From Cyclobacteriaceae bacterium (GTDB lineage Bacteria; Bacteroidota; Bacteroidia; Cytophagales; Cyclobacteriaceae), in contig JALSJD010000155.1 of NCBI GenBank assembly GCA_026989535.1, positions 1 through 58,671 on the forward strand: a DNA stretch of 58,671 bases. Reading direction: 5' to 3'. Shown in pieces: positions 36,397 to 45,846 of the stretch. Below the pieces are notes generated by a model. That model saw only the letters and a list, made by a program, of their open reading frames with translations, was not told where the DNA came from and did no database searches. A program made the position numbers and the translations under genes. Position 1 is the first letter of the stretch. Every line of letters begins with the position of its first letter.

Positions 36397-37086
36397 ATGT
36401 CGAATGCTGCCCATAAAATTTTAATTGTAGATGACGATGAGGATATATTAGATTTATTATCCTATAACCTTTCTAAGGAGGGCTATCAGGTTTTTCAGGC
36501 AAAAGACGGAATTGAAGCACTAGAAGTTGCCAAGTTAAAATTACCTGAGCTCATCATTCTTGATATAATGATGCCACGTATGGATGGTGTGGAGGCGTGC
36601 CGATTAATGCGTAAAGAGGCAGAGTTAGCCAAGGCTCATATTATTTTTTTAACAGCACGAATAGAAGAATATTCAGAAGTGGCGGCCTTTGATTCTGGTG
36701 CAGATGATTTTATATCAAAGCCTATAAAACCCAGGGCTTTGCTAAGCAGAGTTAACTCTTATTTTAAACGATCGGATAAGAAAGAAGAGCATGCAGGTGT
36801 GCTAGAAATGGGTAATTTGATTATCAACAGGATTAGCTATTCGGTAACACTTGAGGGTAAAAAAATTACACTCCCACGTAAAGAATTTGAATTGCTTTAC
36901 TTTTTAGCCAAAAAGCCAGAGGAGGTATTTAATAGAGAAACTTTACTAAAAAATATATGGGGATCAGATGTATATGTGCTTGCTCGAACGGTGGATGTTC
37001 ATATTAGAAAAATTAGAGAGAAAATAGGCGATAATTTTATAAGCACCGTTAAAGGAGTTGGCTATAAGTTTGAGGCTAATGAATAA
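36397..37086 (+). CDS. OmpR/PhoB-family response regulator
   Basis: 229 residues. Receiver domain with acidic pocket D12-D14 and phospho-acceptor D56 (LIILDIMMPRMDG), the conserved Lys in FISKPIKPRA, then a winged-helix DNA-binding domain (LPRKEFELLYFLAKKPEEVFNRETLLKNIWG...TVDVHIRKIREKIG). A -7 element TATTTTTG lies at 36375-36382. It overlaps the sensor kinase start by 8 bp. Closest in kind to PhoB of Bacteroidota, but the signal is not known. Confidence 0.93.
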   Translation: MSNAAHKILIVDDDEDILDLLSYNLSKEGYQVFQAKDGIEALEVAKLKLPELIILDIMMPRMDGVEACRLMRKEAELAKAHIIFLTARIEEYSEVAAFDSGADDFISKPIKPRALLSRVNSYFKRSDKKEEHAGVLEMGNLIINRISYSVTLEGKKITLPRKEFELLYFLAKKPEEVFNRETLLKNIWGSDVYVLARTVDVHIRKIREKIGDNFISTVKGVGYKFEANE

Positions 37087-38155
37087 GTACTTATTAACAT
37101 TAGTAATAGCCTTAATTACCTCTATTATAATCACGTTATTGCTTTATTCTGCCGGAGTTTCTCAAAAGCTCCTAATTGTAATTGCAGGGTCATCTTTTGC
37201 AATAAATGGATTGGTTTTTTGGCTTGCTATTGAATATGTTGTGCTTAGAGATGTCTCCAAAATTAAAGACACGTTATCGTATTACTTACGAGGAATTAAA
37301 ACAGAAGATATACCAGAAACGGAGTTTAATTTAGATGTTACCAAAAAAATTAATCGAGACTTGCATGTTTTGCAAAAAAGGAAGAATAAAGAAATTTTAA
37401 AACTGCATACGAGGGCAAATTTTAGAAGCCAATTTATTACTGATATTTCTCATGAGCTTAAAACACCCATATTTGCAGCACAAGGCTACGTGCATACGTT
37501 GCTAGATGGCGCAGTTGATGATGATGAAGTGCGATATAAATTTCTTAAAAAATCAGCCAATAACTTAGATTTTTTGGATAAGCTGGTAAAAGATTTGCTC
37601 GAACTTTCTCAAATTGAAACGGGCAATATTGTGCTTATGAACGACCATTTTGACTTAGTTAAATTGGTAGATGAAATTATTGATGACTTTGAACAGCAAG
37701 CCAGCGCAGTTAATGTAACCATTAAGCGAAGCAAAAAACCACCTATATCCATCGTTTTTGCCGATTTTGTTCGCATTAGGCAGGTTATTCAAAACCTTAT
37801 ATCAAATGGCATTAAGTATAATAAAGTTGGAGGCAAGGTTAGGATAAAGATTATAGACAAAGATGATTGTGTGGAGGTGCAAATTGCCGACACGGGTGTT
37901 GGCATTCCTGCCGAAGATTTAACGCAAATATTTAAACGATTTTACCGAGTTGATAAAAGTAGAACCAAAATAAAAAACAGAGCTAGTAATGGGTTAGGCT
38001 TAGCCATTGTAAAACATTTGTTAGGTGCTCACAACGCTACCGTTTCTGTAAAGAGTAAAATTGGTAAAGGTTCAGTTTTTAGCTTTTCTTTGCAGAAAGA
38101 TAAACCTTTATTACATGGGCAAAGAACTAAAACTGAAGAATTGGATATTATTTGA
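37079..38155 (+). CDS. Sensor histidine kinase (PhoR-like)
   Basis: 358 residues from ATG 37079 (MNKYLLTLVIALITS), overlapping the regulator stop; an upstream ATG at 37058 is within the regulator and less likely. Two membrane helices near the N-terminus with almost no periplasmic loop, then HisKA with H125 in ISHELKTP, and an HATPase with N box (QNLISNGIKYN), DTGVGIP and GLGLAI. The lack of a sensor domain suggests control through membrane or partner proteins. It overlaps the pseudouridine synthase start. Confidence 0.93.
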   Translation: MNKYLLTLVIALITSIIITLLLYSAGVSQKLLIVIAGSSFAINGLVFWLAIEYVVLRDVSKIKDTLSYYLRGIKTEDIPETEFNLDVTKKINRDLHVLQKRKNKEILKLHTRANFRSQFITDISHELKTPIFAAQGYVHTLLDGAVDDDEVRYKFLKKSANNLDFLDKLVKDLLELSQIETGNIVLMNDHFDLVKLVDEIIDDFEQQASAVNVTIKRSKKPPISIVFADFVRIRQVIQNLISNGIKYNKVGGKVRIKIIDKDDCVEVQIADTGVGIPAEDLTQIFKRFYRVDKSRTKIKNRASNGLGLAIVKHLLGAHNATVSVKSKIGKGSVFSFSLQKDKPLLHGQRTKTEELDII

Positions 38156-38831
38156 GGATAACGACTTTATTGTTATTAACAAACCTCCTTTTTTAGCTTC
38201 ACTTGATGACCGTGCCTCTCGGTTTAATGTAAACCGATTGGCTAAAGACTATTGGGCCGAAGCCCAAATGTGCCATCGGCTTGATAAAGATACCAGTGGA
38301 GCCTTGCTCATTGCCAAACACCCCGAAGCTTATAAACACGCAGCCGCTCAATTCGAAAAGCGAAAAGTAGATAAAATTTACCATGCCGTAGTGGAGGGTA
38401 GCCACGAGTTTAAAAATAAAATAGTAAACGCTCCTTTAATTACAACAGGCAAAGGCAAAGTAGTTGTAAATAACAGGCAAGGAAAAGAGTCGGAAACTTC
38501 GTTTACCTCATTAGAAGTATATAATAGGTACTCGTTAATAGAGTGTAAGCCTGTTACTGGTAGAATGCACCAAATAAGGGTACACTTGGCCGAATTAAAT
38601 GCGCCTATTGTGGGTGATGAGTTTTATGGAGGTGAATTATTTTACCTTTCTTCCATTAAAAAAAAATATAATTTAAAAAAAGATTCAGTTGAGAACCCCC
38701 TCATTCAACGATTTGCACTGCACGCTTTTAAGCTTAGTTTAAAGGGTATAAAAGGGGAGCAGTATAATTTTGAAGCACCTTATCCTAAAGATTTTAGGGT
38801 ACTGGTGGAGCAATTGGAGAAAAATAAGTAA
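38115..38831 (+). CDS. RluA-family RNA pseudouridine synthase
   Basis: About 238 residues from ATG 38115 (MGKELKLKNWILFEDNDFIVINKPP). The catalytic Asp is D57 in CHRLDKDTSG; KPVTGRMHQIRVHLA is the second family motif. It converts uridines to pseudouridine in rRNA or tRNA; the site is not predictable. There is no S4 domain. It overlaps the kinase gene by 41 bp in another frame, which implies translational coupling. Confidence 0.92.
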   Translation: MGKELKLKNWILFEDNDFIVINKPPFLASLDDRASRFNVNRLAKDYWAEAQMCHRLDKDTSGALLIAKHPEAYKHAAAQFEKRKVDKIYHAVVEGSHEFKNKIVNAPLITTGKGKVVVNNRQGKESETSFTSLEVYNRYSLIECKPVTGRMHQIRVHLAELNAPIVGDEFYGGELFYLSSIKKKYNLKKDSVENPLIQRFALHAFKLSLKGIKGEQYNFEAPYPKDFRVLVEQLEKNK

Positions 38832-38832
38832 T

Positions 38833-39120
38833 TTAATGATAGGCTCTATGGGCAAAAAAAACATTGAGGGCTTTCTTAAATTCTTGCCCGGCACGCTCAA
38901 AATTAGGTTTAGCTTCTTCCCATTGAGATTTGGCATTATGTGAAGCATTACAGAAATGGCTACCTAAAGATTTGCGGTTTTTGTTGAGTTCGGCCACGCG
39001 CTGGTCAATATTTAAATGCGCTACTTTTTCCGATTCTTTAATATCAGAAATTACAGAATCTACATTTTTGCCAAACTTCTTAAACATTTTCTCGGCTTTA
39101 CCTTCAGGTTTTCTTCCCAT
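38833..39120 (-). CDS. Conserved small hypothetical protein, helical
   Basis: 95 residues, rich in Lys/Glu/Ala and largely helical (EKMFKKFGKNVDSVISDIKESEKVAHLNIDQRVAELNKNR). No motif I can name. It is convergent with the pseudouridine synthase, with 1 bp between stops. Codon use and composition look like those of a real gene. Confidence 0.6.
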   Translation of the reverse strand: MGRKPEGKAEKMFKKFGKNVDSVISDIKESEKVAHLNIDQRVAELNKNRKSLGSHFCNASHNAKSQWEEAKPNFERAGQEFKKALNVFFAHRAYH

Positions 39121-39295
39121 AATAATGCTGTTTTTCTTTGCTTAAATTTAGGAAAAGTAATAGACAATCGACCAATGATTAGCAGAGATTATTGCTTAAT
39201 AATAGGATATTTTTCAATTTTCCTTAAACCATTATTTTAATTATTAGAATTAGACAATTGGGCAAATAGATTTTTCTTTATGGGTTTCATTCTTT

Positions 39296-39456
39296 GAGTC
39301 CGCTCCAAAAACACCCAAAACCAATCCCGCCAGCGGATGACGACCTTTTCATTTTCCTCAATTAGCTGATACTCAAGTATCATCGAATCTCTAAAAATGA
39401 AAATCTCATCCAAAACAACTCTTTTTGTGAAAATTGTCTGTTTTCGGAGTGGACTC
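39296..39456 (-). mobile_element. MITE copy D (complete, 161 bp, 6-bp target duplication)
   Basis: Opposite orientation to copy A. The ends are GAGTCCGCTCCAAAAAC (one end has G for A) and ...GTTTTCGGAGTGGACTC. TTCTTT flanks it at 39290-39295 and 39457-39462. The reverse complement shares a long interior with copy A, including CAGCTAATTGAGGAAAATGA. The remainder of the 468-bp gap (39121-39588) shows nothing else I can name. Confidence 0.85.
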
Positions 39457-39588
39457 TTCTTTAAAATATTCTGACCAGTACAGTTCGTAAAATATTTTTT
39501 TTAAAGTGTTAATTATAAGGCATTCGTTCCAGTAATAATAAATCTTCTTTTATTTCCACTAAAATCTAAGTAGTTTGGGTATTATTAA

Positions 39589-40380
39589 ATGGAAGCCACT
39601 CTCATAAGCATAGCCGTATTTTACATTGCATTTTGTGTGCTATTCTATTTTTTTCAGCACTTTATTTTTTTTAGGCCCGAAATTCTACCTCCCTCCTTTA
39701 AATATAACTACCCGTTTCCGTTTACCGAACTTGAATTTAATACCGAAGACGGAGGAAAAATAAGTGGCATTTATTTTAAAGTGCCTTCTTCAAGAGGAGT
39801 GGTTTTTTACCTAAAGGGTAATTCGAGAAGCGTAAAAGGTTGGGGTAAGTTTGCCAAAGATTTTTTAAGCAATGGCTACGATTTTGTTATGATTGACTAC
39901 CGTGGTTTTGGTAAAAGTAAAGGCAAAAGATCGCAAACTCGCCTGTTTAACGATTCGCAGTTTATGTACAAATGGCTAAGGGAGCGGTACTCTGAAGAGC
40001 AAATTATACTCTATGGTCGCTCGCTAGGCAGTGGTATTGCAGCTAGAGTTGCTTCGTGGAACAACCCCAAACTATTAATTTTAGATTCGCCCTATTACAG
40101 TTTTTACCATAACACAAAACGGTTTATTTTTTGGACTCCCCTAAAATGGATTTTAAGGTATAACATTAGAACCGATCAATATTTAAAAACTATTACTTGC
40201 CCTGTTTATATTATTCATGGCACTAAAGATCACCTTTTTCCCTACAAGCAAAGCGAAATGCTTAAGGCAGATTTTCCAGATAAAATTACATTAACACCCA
40301 TTGAGGGGGCTCACCATAATAACCTGCCTGAGTATCCTCAATATTACCAAACACTTTATGAGTGCCTAAACAAAACATAG
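39589..40380 (+). CDS. Alpha/beta hydrolase, membrane-anchored (Bem46/YqkD-like)
   Basis: 263 residues. One N-terminal membrane helix, then an alpha/beta hydrolase: nucleophile elbow GRSLGSG, DYRGFGKSKG loop, Asp in HGTKDHLFPY, and catalytic His in EGAHHNN. Similar enzymes act as esterases or acyl-peptide hydrolases; the substrate is unknown. It is 11 bp before an acyl-CoA synthetase gene, so a lipid-related role is plausible but unproven. Confidence 0.88.
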   Translation: MEATLISIAVFYIAFCVLFYFFQHFIFFRPEILPPSFKYNYPFPFTELEFNTEDGGKISGIYFKVPSSRGVVFYLKGNSRSVKGWGKFAKDFLSNGYDFVMIDYRGFGKSKGKRSQTRLFNDSQFMYKWLRERYSEEQIILYGRSLGSGIAARVASWNNPKLLILDSPYYSFYHNTKRFIFWTPLKWILRYNIRTDQYLKTITCPVYIIHGTKDHLFPYKQSEMLKADFPDKITLTPIEGAHHNNLPEYPQYYQTLYECLNKT

Positions 40381-40391
40381 TAAAATAGTAT

Positions 40392-42161
40392 ATGCAACAT
40401 CAATTTACACGTGTATTCGATATCCTCTCCTATCAAAAGAGCAGGTTTGCACAAAAGGCTGCCGTAAATACGTATGTTAATAAAAAGTGGAAGCCAACCT
40501 CCATTACTAACTTAATAAAAACCATAGATAATGTATCGTGCTGGCTCATTAATAAAGGATTAGAAAAAGGAGATAAAGTGGCAATTATGCCCAACCAAGG
40601 AAACTTGGATTGGCTTATTATTGATTTTGCATGCCAACAATTAGGGGTAATTATTGTGCCTCTGCACCCAACCTATTCCTTACAAGATGTAGAATTTATT
40701 ATTAAAGAGGCCGAGATTAATCTTATTATAATTACGGATTCTTCCTCAAATTCTAACGTAAACACTAATTCAGCATTAGACGTATTTACGATAGAACCTG
40801 ACTATAAAAATTCAATCAACCCTGCCTATTCTTATACACCAACTAAGGAAGAAAGGAAAAAATTAACTAGCTTAAAAAACAGCATAGTTGAAGAGGATAT
40901 TTTTACAATTATGTACACTTCAGGTACTTCGGGCAGACCTAAAGGGGTTATACTAACGCATAAAAATATGGTAAGCAATATTTTGTTTACGCTTGCGGCT
41001 TTTCCATTAGAAGCCTCTAAAAAGGTAATGAGTTATTTGCCTTTTAGTCATATTTTAGAGCGAAGTGCCTGCTATGCCTACCTAAGCTGTGGAGCTAATA
41101 TTTATTTTGTTAGAAGTAAAGAAACATTTCTTGCCGATTTTCAGTCTGCTCGCCCATACTTTAGCACATCGGTGCCCAGGGTGTTAGAAAAAATGTATGC
41201 TCATTTACAAGAACAAGCCTTAGCACATAACTTGCTAAAACGATACATTGTGCAATGGGCTATTAAAACAGCTCAAGACTATAATAAACATCAGAAAAAA
41301 AGCGTTTTACTCACCTTTAAGCTCTTTTTTGCTCGGCTACTGGTATTAAATAAGTGGAAAAACCAATTAGGCGGTAAACTCGAATGTATGGTGGTTGGTG
41401 CAGCTGCACTCCGACCCGAAATAGCCCGTATGTTTTCGGCAGCCAATATTAGAATAAGAGAAGGTTATGGTATGACAGAAGCTTCCCCTCTTATATCTCT
41501 TAATCGATTTTCGCCAGGGCTTAATAAGTTTGGCACAGTAGGCATACCCATACCTGCTATGGAATTAAAGATTGATGGCAAAAATGAAAAAGGGGAAGGA
41601 GAAATATTAATTAAAGGGCCGAATGTAACGCAAGGCTATTTTAACCGACCAGATTTAACCAAAGAAGTTTTTACCAAGGATGGCTGGTTTAAAACTGGAG
41701 ATGTAGGCAAATTGATTGATGGCCAGTTTCTTAAAATAACCGATCGAAAAAAAGATATCTTTAAAACATCTGCTGGTAAATACATTGCTCCACAACCTTT
41801 AGAAAACAAATTAAACGCTTCTCTTTTTATTTTGCAGAGTTTAGTTATTGGGTTTGCTCGCCCTTATGTAATAGCCCTTATTGTACCTGATTTTACGATG
41901 CTAAAAGAATGGTGTTTTCAAAAAGAAATTCATTGGACATCCCCTGTTTATATGATTCATAATATTAAAGTGCGAGAAAAGCTTGAGCAAGAAATAGCTA
42001 TTATAAACCAGCCTCTTCCAAATTATGAAAAGGTTCGAAATTTTGTTTTGTGCAATGAAGAATGGACGGTAGAAAACAAGCTACTTACAGCTACTTTAAA
42101 ACCAATTAGAAAAGCTTTACTGGTTTTATTTACCAAAGAAGTGGATAAATCGTATGCCTAA
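40392..42161 (+). CDS. AMP-forming long-chain acyl-CoA synthetase
   Basis: 589 residues, complete. P-loop TIMYTSGTSGRPKGVILTHKN, the motif REGYGMTEASP, and GWFKTGDVG...LKITDRKKDIFKTSAGKYIAPQPLEN define the ANL superfamily with long-chain fatty acid preference. It activates fatty acids for degradation or lipid synthesis. Follows the hydrolase by 11 bp. Confidence 0.94.
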   Translation: MQHQFTRVFDILSYQKSRFAQKAAVNTYVNKKWKPTSITNLIKTIDNVSCWLINKGLEKGDKVAIMPNQGNLDWLIIDFACQQLGVIIVPLHPTYSLQDVEFIIKEAEINLIIITDSSSNSNVNTNSALDVFTIEPDYKNSINPAYSYTPTKEERKKLTSLKNSIVEEDIFTIMYTSGTSGRPKGVILTHKNMVSNILFTLAAFPLEASKKVMSYLPFSHILERSACYAYLSCGANIYFVRSKETFLADFQSARPYFSTSVPRVLEKMYAHLQEQALAHNLLKRYIVQWAIKTAQDYNKHQKKSVLLTFKLFFARLLVLNKWKNQLGGKLECMVVGAAALRPEIARMFSAANIRIREGYGMTEASPLISLNRFSPGLNKFGTVGIPIPAMELKIDGKNEKGEGEILIKGPNVTQGYFNRPDLTKEVFTKDGWFKTGDVGKLIDGQFLKITDRKKDIFKTSAGKYIAPQPLENKLNASLFILQSLVIGFARPYVIALIVPDFTMLKEWCFQKEIHWTSPVYMIHNIKVREKLEQEIAIINQPLPNYEKVRNFVLCNEEWTVENKLLTATLKPIRKALLVLFTKEVDKSYA

Positions 42162-42646
42162 AATACCAACCCAAATTCTGGATAAGTAATGCTGCTAGCT
42201 TTCATAACTAGGGTTTGCTGAAAAACTATAAACCTTGCCAAATCAATGTTTATAGAGGCTATGCAAGTGTTTTAGCAAATACTGATACCATTTTAATGTT
42301 AGTATGACATAAGTGCAAACAAAGCTGATAGATTGGTTAAAAAAACCTGCACTTTGAATTACCGATGGCCTTAATCACTTACATGGTTTTATGGTTTCGT
42401 TTTTGAGATTTCAGCCAGTCGGCAGGTAGGTATTTGTTATTTATGGAACATCACCCGAATAATTGGCAAGCCTTATATGCCTAGCTGGCAAGGCTGACGC
42501 TCGAATGACGCTGGTCTTGAGCATATTAGTCAGCCAGCATAATACCTAGCTCATTAGGTATTATACTTAAATTTCAATCTTGGTATTTATCGTAGAAATC
42601 TGATGCCGTATTAGGTGAATTTTGTATTAACAAAATAGCTAATCGT
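42162..42646. other. 485-bp gap with palindromes and a dispersed repeat
   Basis: No gene seen. Contains the dispersed repeat at 42282-42306 (inverse of 27881-27905) and a hairpin ATAATACCT/AGGTATTAT (42539-42547, 42556-42564, loop AGCTCATT). The segment 42420-42535 repeats words such as GGCAAG and GCTGAC. No consensus promoter was found for the small gene that follows. Confidence 0.5.
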
Positions 42647-42913
42647 ATGAAAGAGGTTATTTATATAAGTAATCATAGAAACAATACGGATATTATATCT
42701 GATTATATTTCTATGATAAGAAATAATTCAAGATGTAGTTTCTCTTCGGTTCATAAAAGAGATCATATTCTTCAAATAAAATTTAAACAGAGCAATTGTT
42801 TAGATCCTGCGATGATTCAGGCACATAAACTCACCTGTGTGATAGAAAATGATTTATTTAGAACTGTGTATATAAACGGACAAAAGGTTATGTGGGAATC
42901 TAGACATAATTAA
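42647..42913 (+). CDS. Small hypothetical protein
   Basis: 88 residues (MKEVIYISNHRNNTDIISDYISMIRN...), basic, with two cysteines and no recognised motif. An isolated gene with ATG start and ordinary composition. Conservation would be needed to be sure it is expressed. It ends just before a dispersed repeat. Confidence 0.45.
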   Translation: MKEVIYISNHRNNTDIISDYISMIRNNSRCSFSSVHKRDHILQIKFKQSNCLDPAMIQAHKLTCVIENDLFRTVYINGQKVMWESRHN

Positions 42914-42954
42914 ACTACCTCGGGGTAGAGTCATCGGGGTATTATAGGAGTTTG

Positions 42955-43003
42955 CTACCCAAGGGTCGGGGTATTCAAAAGGATATCGCCCTGCGATTAA
43001 AAT
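42955..43003 (+). repeat. Dispersed repeat (copy 2), overlapping the HD gene stop
   Basis: Shares ACCCAAGGGTCG and CGCCCTGCGATTAAA with copy 1 (23132-23182). Its ATATCGCCCTGCGATTAAAA is the inverse of 43658-43677 on the other side of the HD-domain gene. The HD gene stop codon (42997-42999) lies within it. Confidence 0.7.
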
Positions 43004-43647
43004 TCAGCCTCCCATTCAAGGAGAAACTGGGTTAAGTACAGCTCCATAAATTGGTGTCGCTTGGCAGCCATTTTTTTGCCAGCATCGGTATTCATTTTTT
43101 CTTTTAGCAGCAGCAACTTTTCATAAAAATGATTGATTGTTGGAGCCGAATTAGATTTATAGGCCTCTTTATCACCGTAAAGAGCAGGTTTAATCTTAGG
43201 GTTGTGCATTGCCCTGTTTTTAAACCCGCCATAATTAAATGCTCTGGCTATGCCTATAGCCCCAATGGCATCTAATCGATCGGCATCTTGTACCACTTGC
43301 AGCTCCAACGATTTTACTTTGCCTTCGTTAAATCCTCCTTTAAAGGAGATGTTTTCAATAATATTTATTACAGCGTTAATCACTGACAACTCCACTTTAT
43401 GCGATTTCAGAAATTCCATAGCTATCTTAGGACCCACCGTTTCATCACCTCTATAAAATTTGGAATCAGCTATATCGTGCAATAAAGCTCCTAATTGAAC
43501 GACTAAATCGTTCGCCTTTTCCATTTTATTAATGGCAATAGCCGATTTCCATACCCGATAAATATGCCACCAATCATGCCCGCCTTCAGCATTTTTTAGG
43601 GTTTCTTTTACAAATGCAGTTGTTGCTGGTATGATGGAAGAAGTCAT
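42997..43647 (-). CDS. HD-domain metal-dependent phosphohydrolase
   Basis: 216 residues with the HD signature: H in GGHDWWHIYRV, HD in LGALLHDIADSKFY, and a later Asp in QDADRLDAIGAIGIARAF. This pattern matches YedJ-like HD hydrolases; nucleotides or phosphate esters are likely substrates. Inverted copies of one repeat flank it, and the gene follows the nqr terminator, so it is its own unit. Confidence 0.88.
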   Translation of the reverse strand: MTSSIIPATTAFVKETLKNAEGGHDWWHIYRVWKSAIAINKMEKANDLVVQLGALLHDIADSKFYRGDETVGPKIAMEFLKSHKVELSVINAVINIIENISFKGGFNEGKVKSLELQVVQDADRLDAIGAIGIARAFNYGGFKNRAMHNPKIKPALYGDKEAYKSNSAPTINHFYEKLLLLKEKMNTDAGKKMAAKRHQFMELYLTQFLLEWEAEF

Positions 43648-43656
43648 TGCTGGTTA

Positions 43657-43677
43657 TTTTAATCGCAGGGCGATATA
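43657..43677 (-). repeat. Dispersed repeat (copy 3), inverted
   Basis: TTTTAATCGCAGGGCGATAT (43658-43677) is an exact inverse complement of bases inside copy 2. It sits just upstream of the HD gene start, so the gene is bracketed by inverted copies. Confidence 0.7.
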
Positions 43678-43749
43678 TCCGGGTTCAAGTTACTAAGTTC
43701 GCAAAGGTTATCGCAATAGAATGCATAGGAGTATGGTTTTCTTCTCCAT

Positions 43750-43779
43750 AAAAAAAGATGCCGAATAAGGCATCTTTCA
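43750..43779 (-). terminator. Terminator of the nqr operon
   Basis: On the minus strand AAAGATGCC, loop TTATTC, GGCATCTTT followed by a T run. It lies about 35-64 bp after the nqrE stop and closes the operon without an nqrF gene. Confidence 0.88.
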
Positions 43780-43813
43780 AATATTTAAAAATTCTGGATG
43801 GCTATCTAGAATT

Positions 43814-44425
43814 TTAGATGGCTATACCAATAAATGATTTAAAGGCAATGCCCATTAAACCAGTAATAAGCATAGTAATGCCTAAGCCTTTTAGGCCATC
43901 GGGTACGTTTGAGTATTTTAACTTTTCGCGAACTGCTGCCAAAGCCACAATGGCAAGCATAAAACCTATACCAGAAGTGACCCCAAATACCGAGGCTTCG
44001 GCAAATGTATAATCACGTTGAACCATAAACAACGAACCTCCTAAGATGGCACAGTTTACAGCAATTAACGGAAGAAAAATTCCTAATGAGCCATACAAGG
44101 CTGGCGAGAATTTTTCTACAACCATTTCAACCAATTGTACCATTGCTGCAATAATGGCAATAAACATAATAAACTGTAAAAATTCTAGATTCATATCAGC
44201 AAACTGAGGCCCAATAAATGCCAAAGCGCCTTCTTTTAAAATGTACTCCTGTACCAACCAATTAACAGGCACAGTAATACCCAACACAAATACTACCGCA
44301 GCACCCAAACCAATGGCTGTTGATACCTTCTTTGATACTGCCAAAAATGAACACATGCCTAAAAAATAGGCAAAAATCATATTGTCTATAAAAATCGATC
44401 TTATTCCGAGATTAAATAATTCCAT
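43814..44425 (-). CDS. nqrE: Na+-translocating NADH:quinone reductase subunit E
   Basis: 203 residues with six membrane helices. The two cysteines that in known enzymes help hold an intramembrane iron-sulfur centre with NqrD are present ([25 protein letters not shown]). It is part of the sodium pump that oxidises NADH and reduces quinone. It is last in the operon, 5 bp after nqrD. The usual next gene, nqrF, is absent. Confidence 0.96.
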   Translation of the reverse strand: MELFNLGIRSIFIDNMIFAYFLGMCSFLAVSKKVSTAIGLGAAVVFVLGITVPVNWLVQEYILKEGALAFIGPQFADMNLEFLQFIMFIAIIAAMVQLVEMVVEKFSPALYGSLGIFLPLIAVNCAILGGSLFMVQRDYTFAEASVFGVTSGIGFMLAIVALAAVREKLKYSNVPDGLKGLGITMLITGLMGIAFKSFIGIAI

Positions 44426-44430
44426 AACTC

Positions 44431-45099
44431 TTAATTTTCTACGTAACCGTTTCTAGCCCTTTGCACCCAAATAATAATTCCTAGTATCATAAATGCGCCA
44501 ATGGAATCTACCATTAAACCATTCATCGGAAAGTTCGGTAATCCAATGGCTTCAAAAACGCGAAAGTCAAAGACCGAGCCTGAACCAAATAATTCTCTAA
44601 AAAAAGCTACGGCCAGAATTACCCATGCATAGCCAAATCCAGAACCCAAACCATCTAAAATAGAATCCCAAGCTTTATTGCCCATGGCAAAAGCCTCGAG
44701 CCTGCCCATTACAATACAATTGGTTATAATTAAGCCGACAAAAGCACCCAATACTTTAAACATAGGGTAATTATAAGCCTTAAGTACTTCGCTTACTACT
44801 GTTACAAGGGTGGCAATAACACCAAGTTGCACAATAATTCTAATTCTACCAGGCACCAAGTTTCTTATTAACGATATAATTAGGTTCGAAAATACAATTA
44901 CAAACACCACCGCTATTGACATAATTAGCGTTGGTTCCATTTTTACTGTTACAGCTAAGGCCGAACATATACCCAATACCTGAATAGTTACTGGGTTATC
45001 ATCATCTAGTGGGTCGGTCACAAACCTTCTTCTCCTTTTAGAGAATAGCCCTTCTGATGGGGTTTTTGCCACTTTTTGTTCTAAAGTTTCAGTACTCAT
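44431..45099 (-). CDS. nqrD: Na+-translocating NADH:quinone reductase subunit D
   Basis: 222 residues, integral membrane. Key cysteines appear in [13 protein letters not shown] and [16 protein letters not shown], matching the NqrD half of the intramembrane metal centre. The soluble N-terminal extension (about 35 residues, basic) is common in Bacteroidota. Co-transcribed with nqrC and nqrE. Confidence 0.96.
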   Translation of the reverse strand: MSTETLEQKVAKTPSEGLFSKRRRRFVTDPLDDDNPVTIQVLGICSALAVTVKMEPTLIMSIAVVFVIVFSNLIISLIRNLVPGRIRIIVQLGVIATLVTVVSEVLKAYNYPMFKVLGAFVGLIITNCIVMGRLEAFAMGNKAWDSILDGLGSGFGYAWVILAVAFFRELFGSGSVFDFRVFEAIGLPNFPMNGLMVDSIGAFMILGIIIWVQRARNGYVEN

Positions 45100-45108
45100 A
45101 TTTATAAA

Positions 45109-45846
45109 TTACTGATGTTTATTTTTCTTAATAAAGGATTCGTAGTTAGTTAGGTAGTCTTTTACCATAGCATTTAAGCCCTTGGCTGTAAGTGTAGAAC
45201 CTGACATCCCATCTACTTCGTGGGTACCAAATAAAGAAGGATCTTTTTTCTCTCCTTTTAACATTTTTACAGAAACTAACTTTCCGTTTTCGTCAAAAAT
45301 GGTTTTACCTTGATATCTTTCCTGAATTTCTTTAGAATCGATTCTGGCTCCTAAACCAGGAGTTTCCGCCACGTGACCAAATGAAACGCCTTTAATGGTA
45401 TTCAAATCTTTTTCCAAGGCTACATATCCATAAATGGCATTCCATAAACCCGCACCGTATAATGGGAGAATATAAGCTTCTATTTCAGTAGAGTCTTCTT
45501 CACTCATATACTCAAACACTGGATATTCCCGTTTTGTAGGCTCCATTTTGTAGTTTTTTAAGATATTAACATCTTCTGCTACAATTGGGTTTCCTTTTCT
45601 ATCCTTTTCAATGAGGTTTCCGTCCACATCAACCACCATCGATTTTATTCTTTTGCTATAAATAGCTAAGGCATCGTCTCCTTTTTCTAAGGTCATAACG
45701 GCACTTAGAATAGATTGTTTAGTATCTAGTTCAATAGATTTTTTTTGAGCAGGAGCTAATATCTGTGATGTAAAAGACAATATTCCTCCAATAACCACGG
45801 TCATTATTGCCGTGAAAACTAATACGTATGTGTTAGACCGTTGCAC
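45109..45846 (-). CDS. nqrC: Na+-translocating NADH:quinone reductase subunit C
   Basis: 245 residues with one N-terminal membrane helix and a periplasmic FMN domain. ETPGLGARI and DGMSGSTLTAKGLN (residues 212-225) carry the threonine that binds FMN covalently through phosphoester linkage. Overlaps nqrB by 14 bp. The flavin would be attached by an ApbE transferase, not encoded in this window. Confidence 0.96.
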   Translation of the reverse strand: MQRSNTYVLVFTAIMTVVIGGILSFTSQILAPAQKKSIELDTKQSILSAVMTLEKGDDALAIYSKRIKSMVVDVDGNLIEKDRKGNPIVAEDVNILKNYKMEPTKREYPVFEYMSEEDSTEIEAYILPLYGAGLWNAIYGYVALEKDLNTIKGVSFGHVAETPGLGARIDSKEIQERYQGKTIFDENGKLVSVKMLKGEKKDPSLFGTHEVDGMSGSTLTAKGLNAMVKDYLTNYESFIKKNKHQ

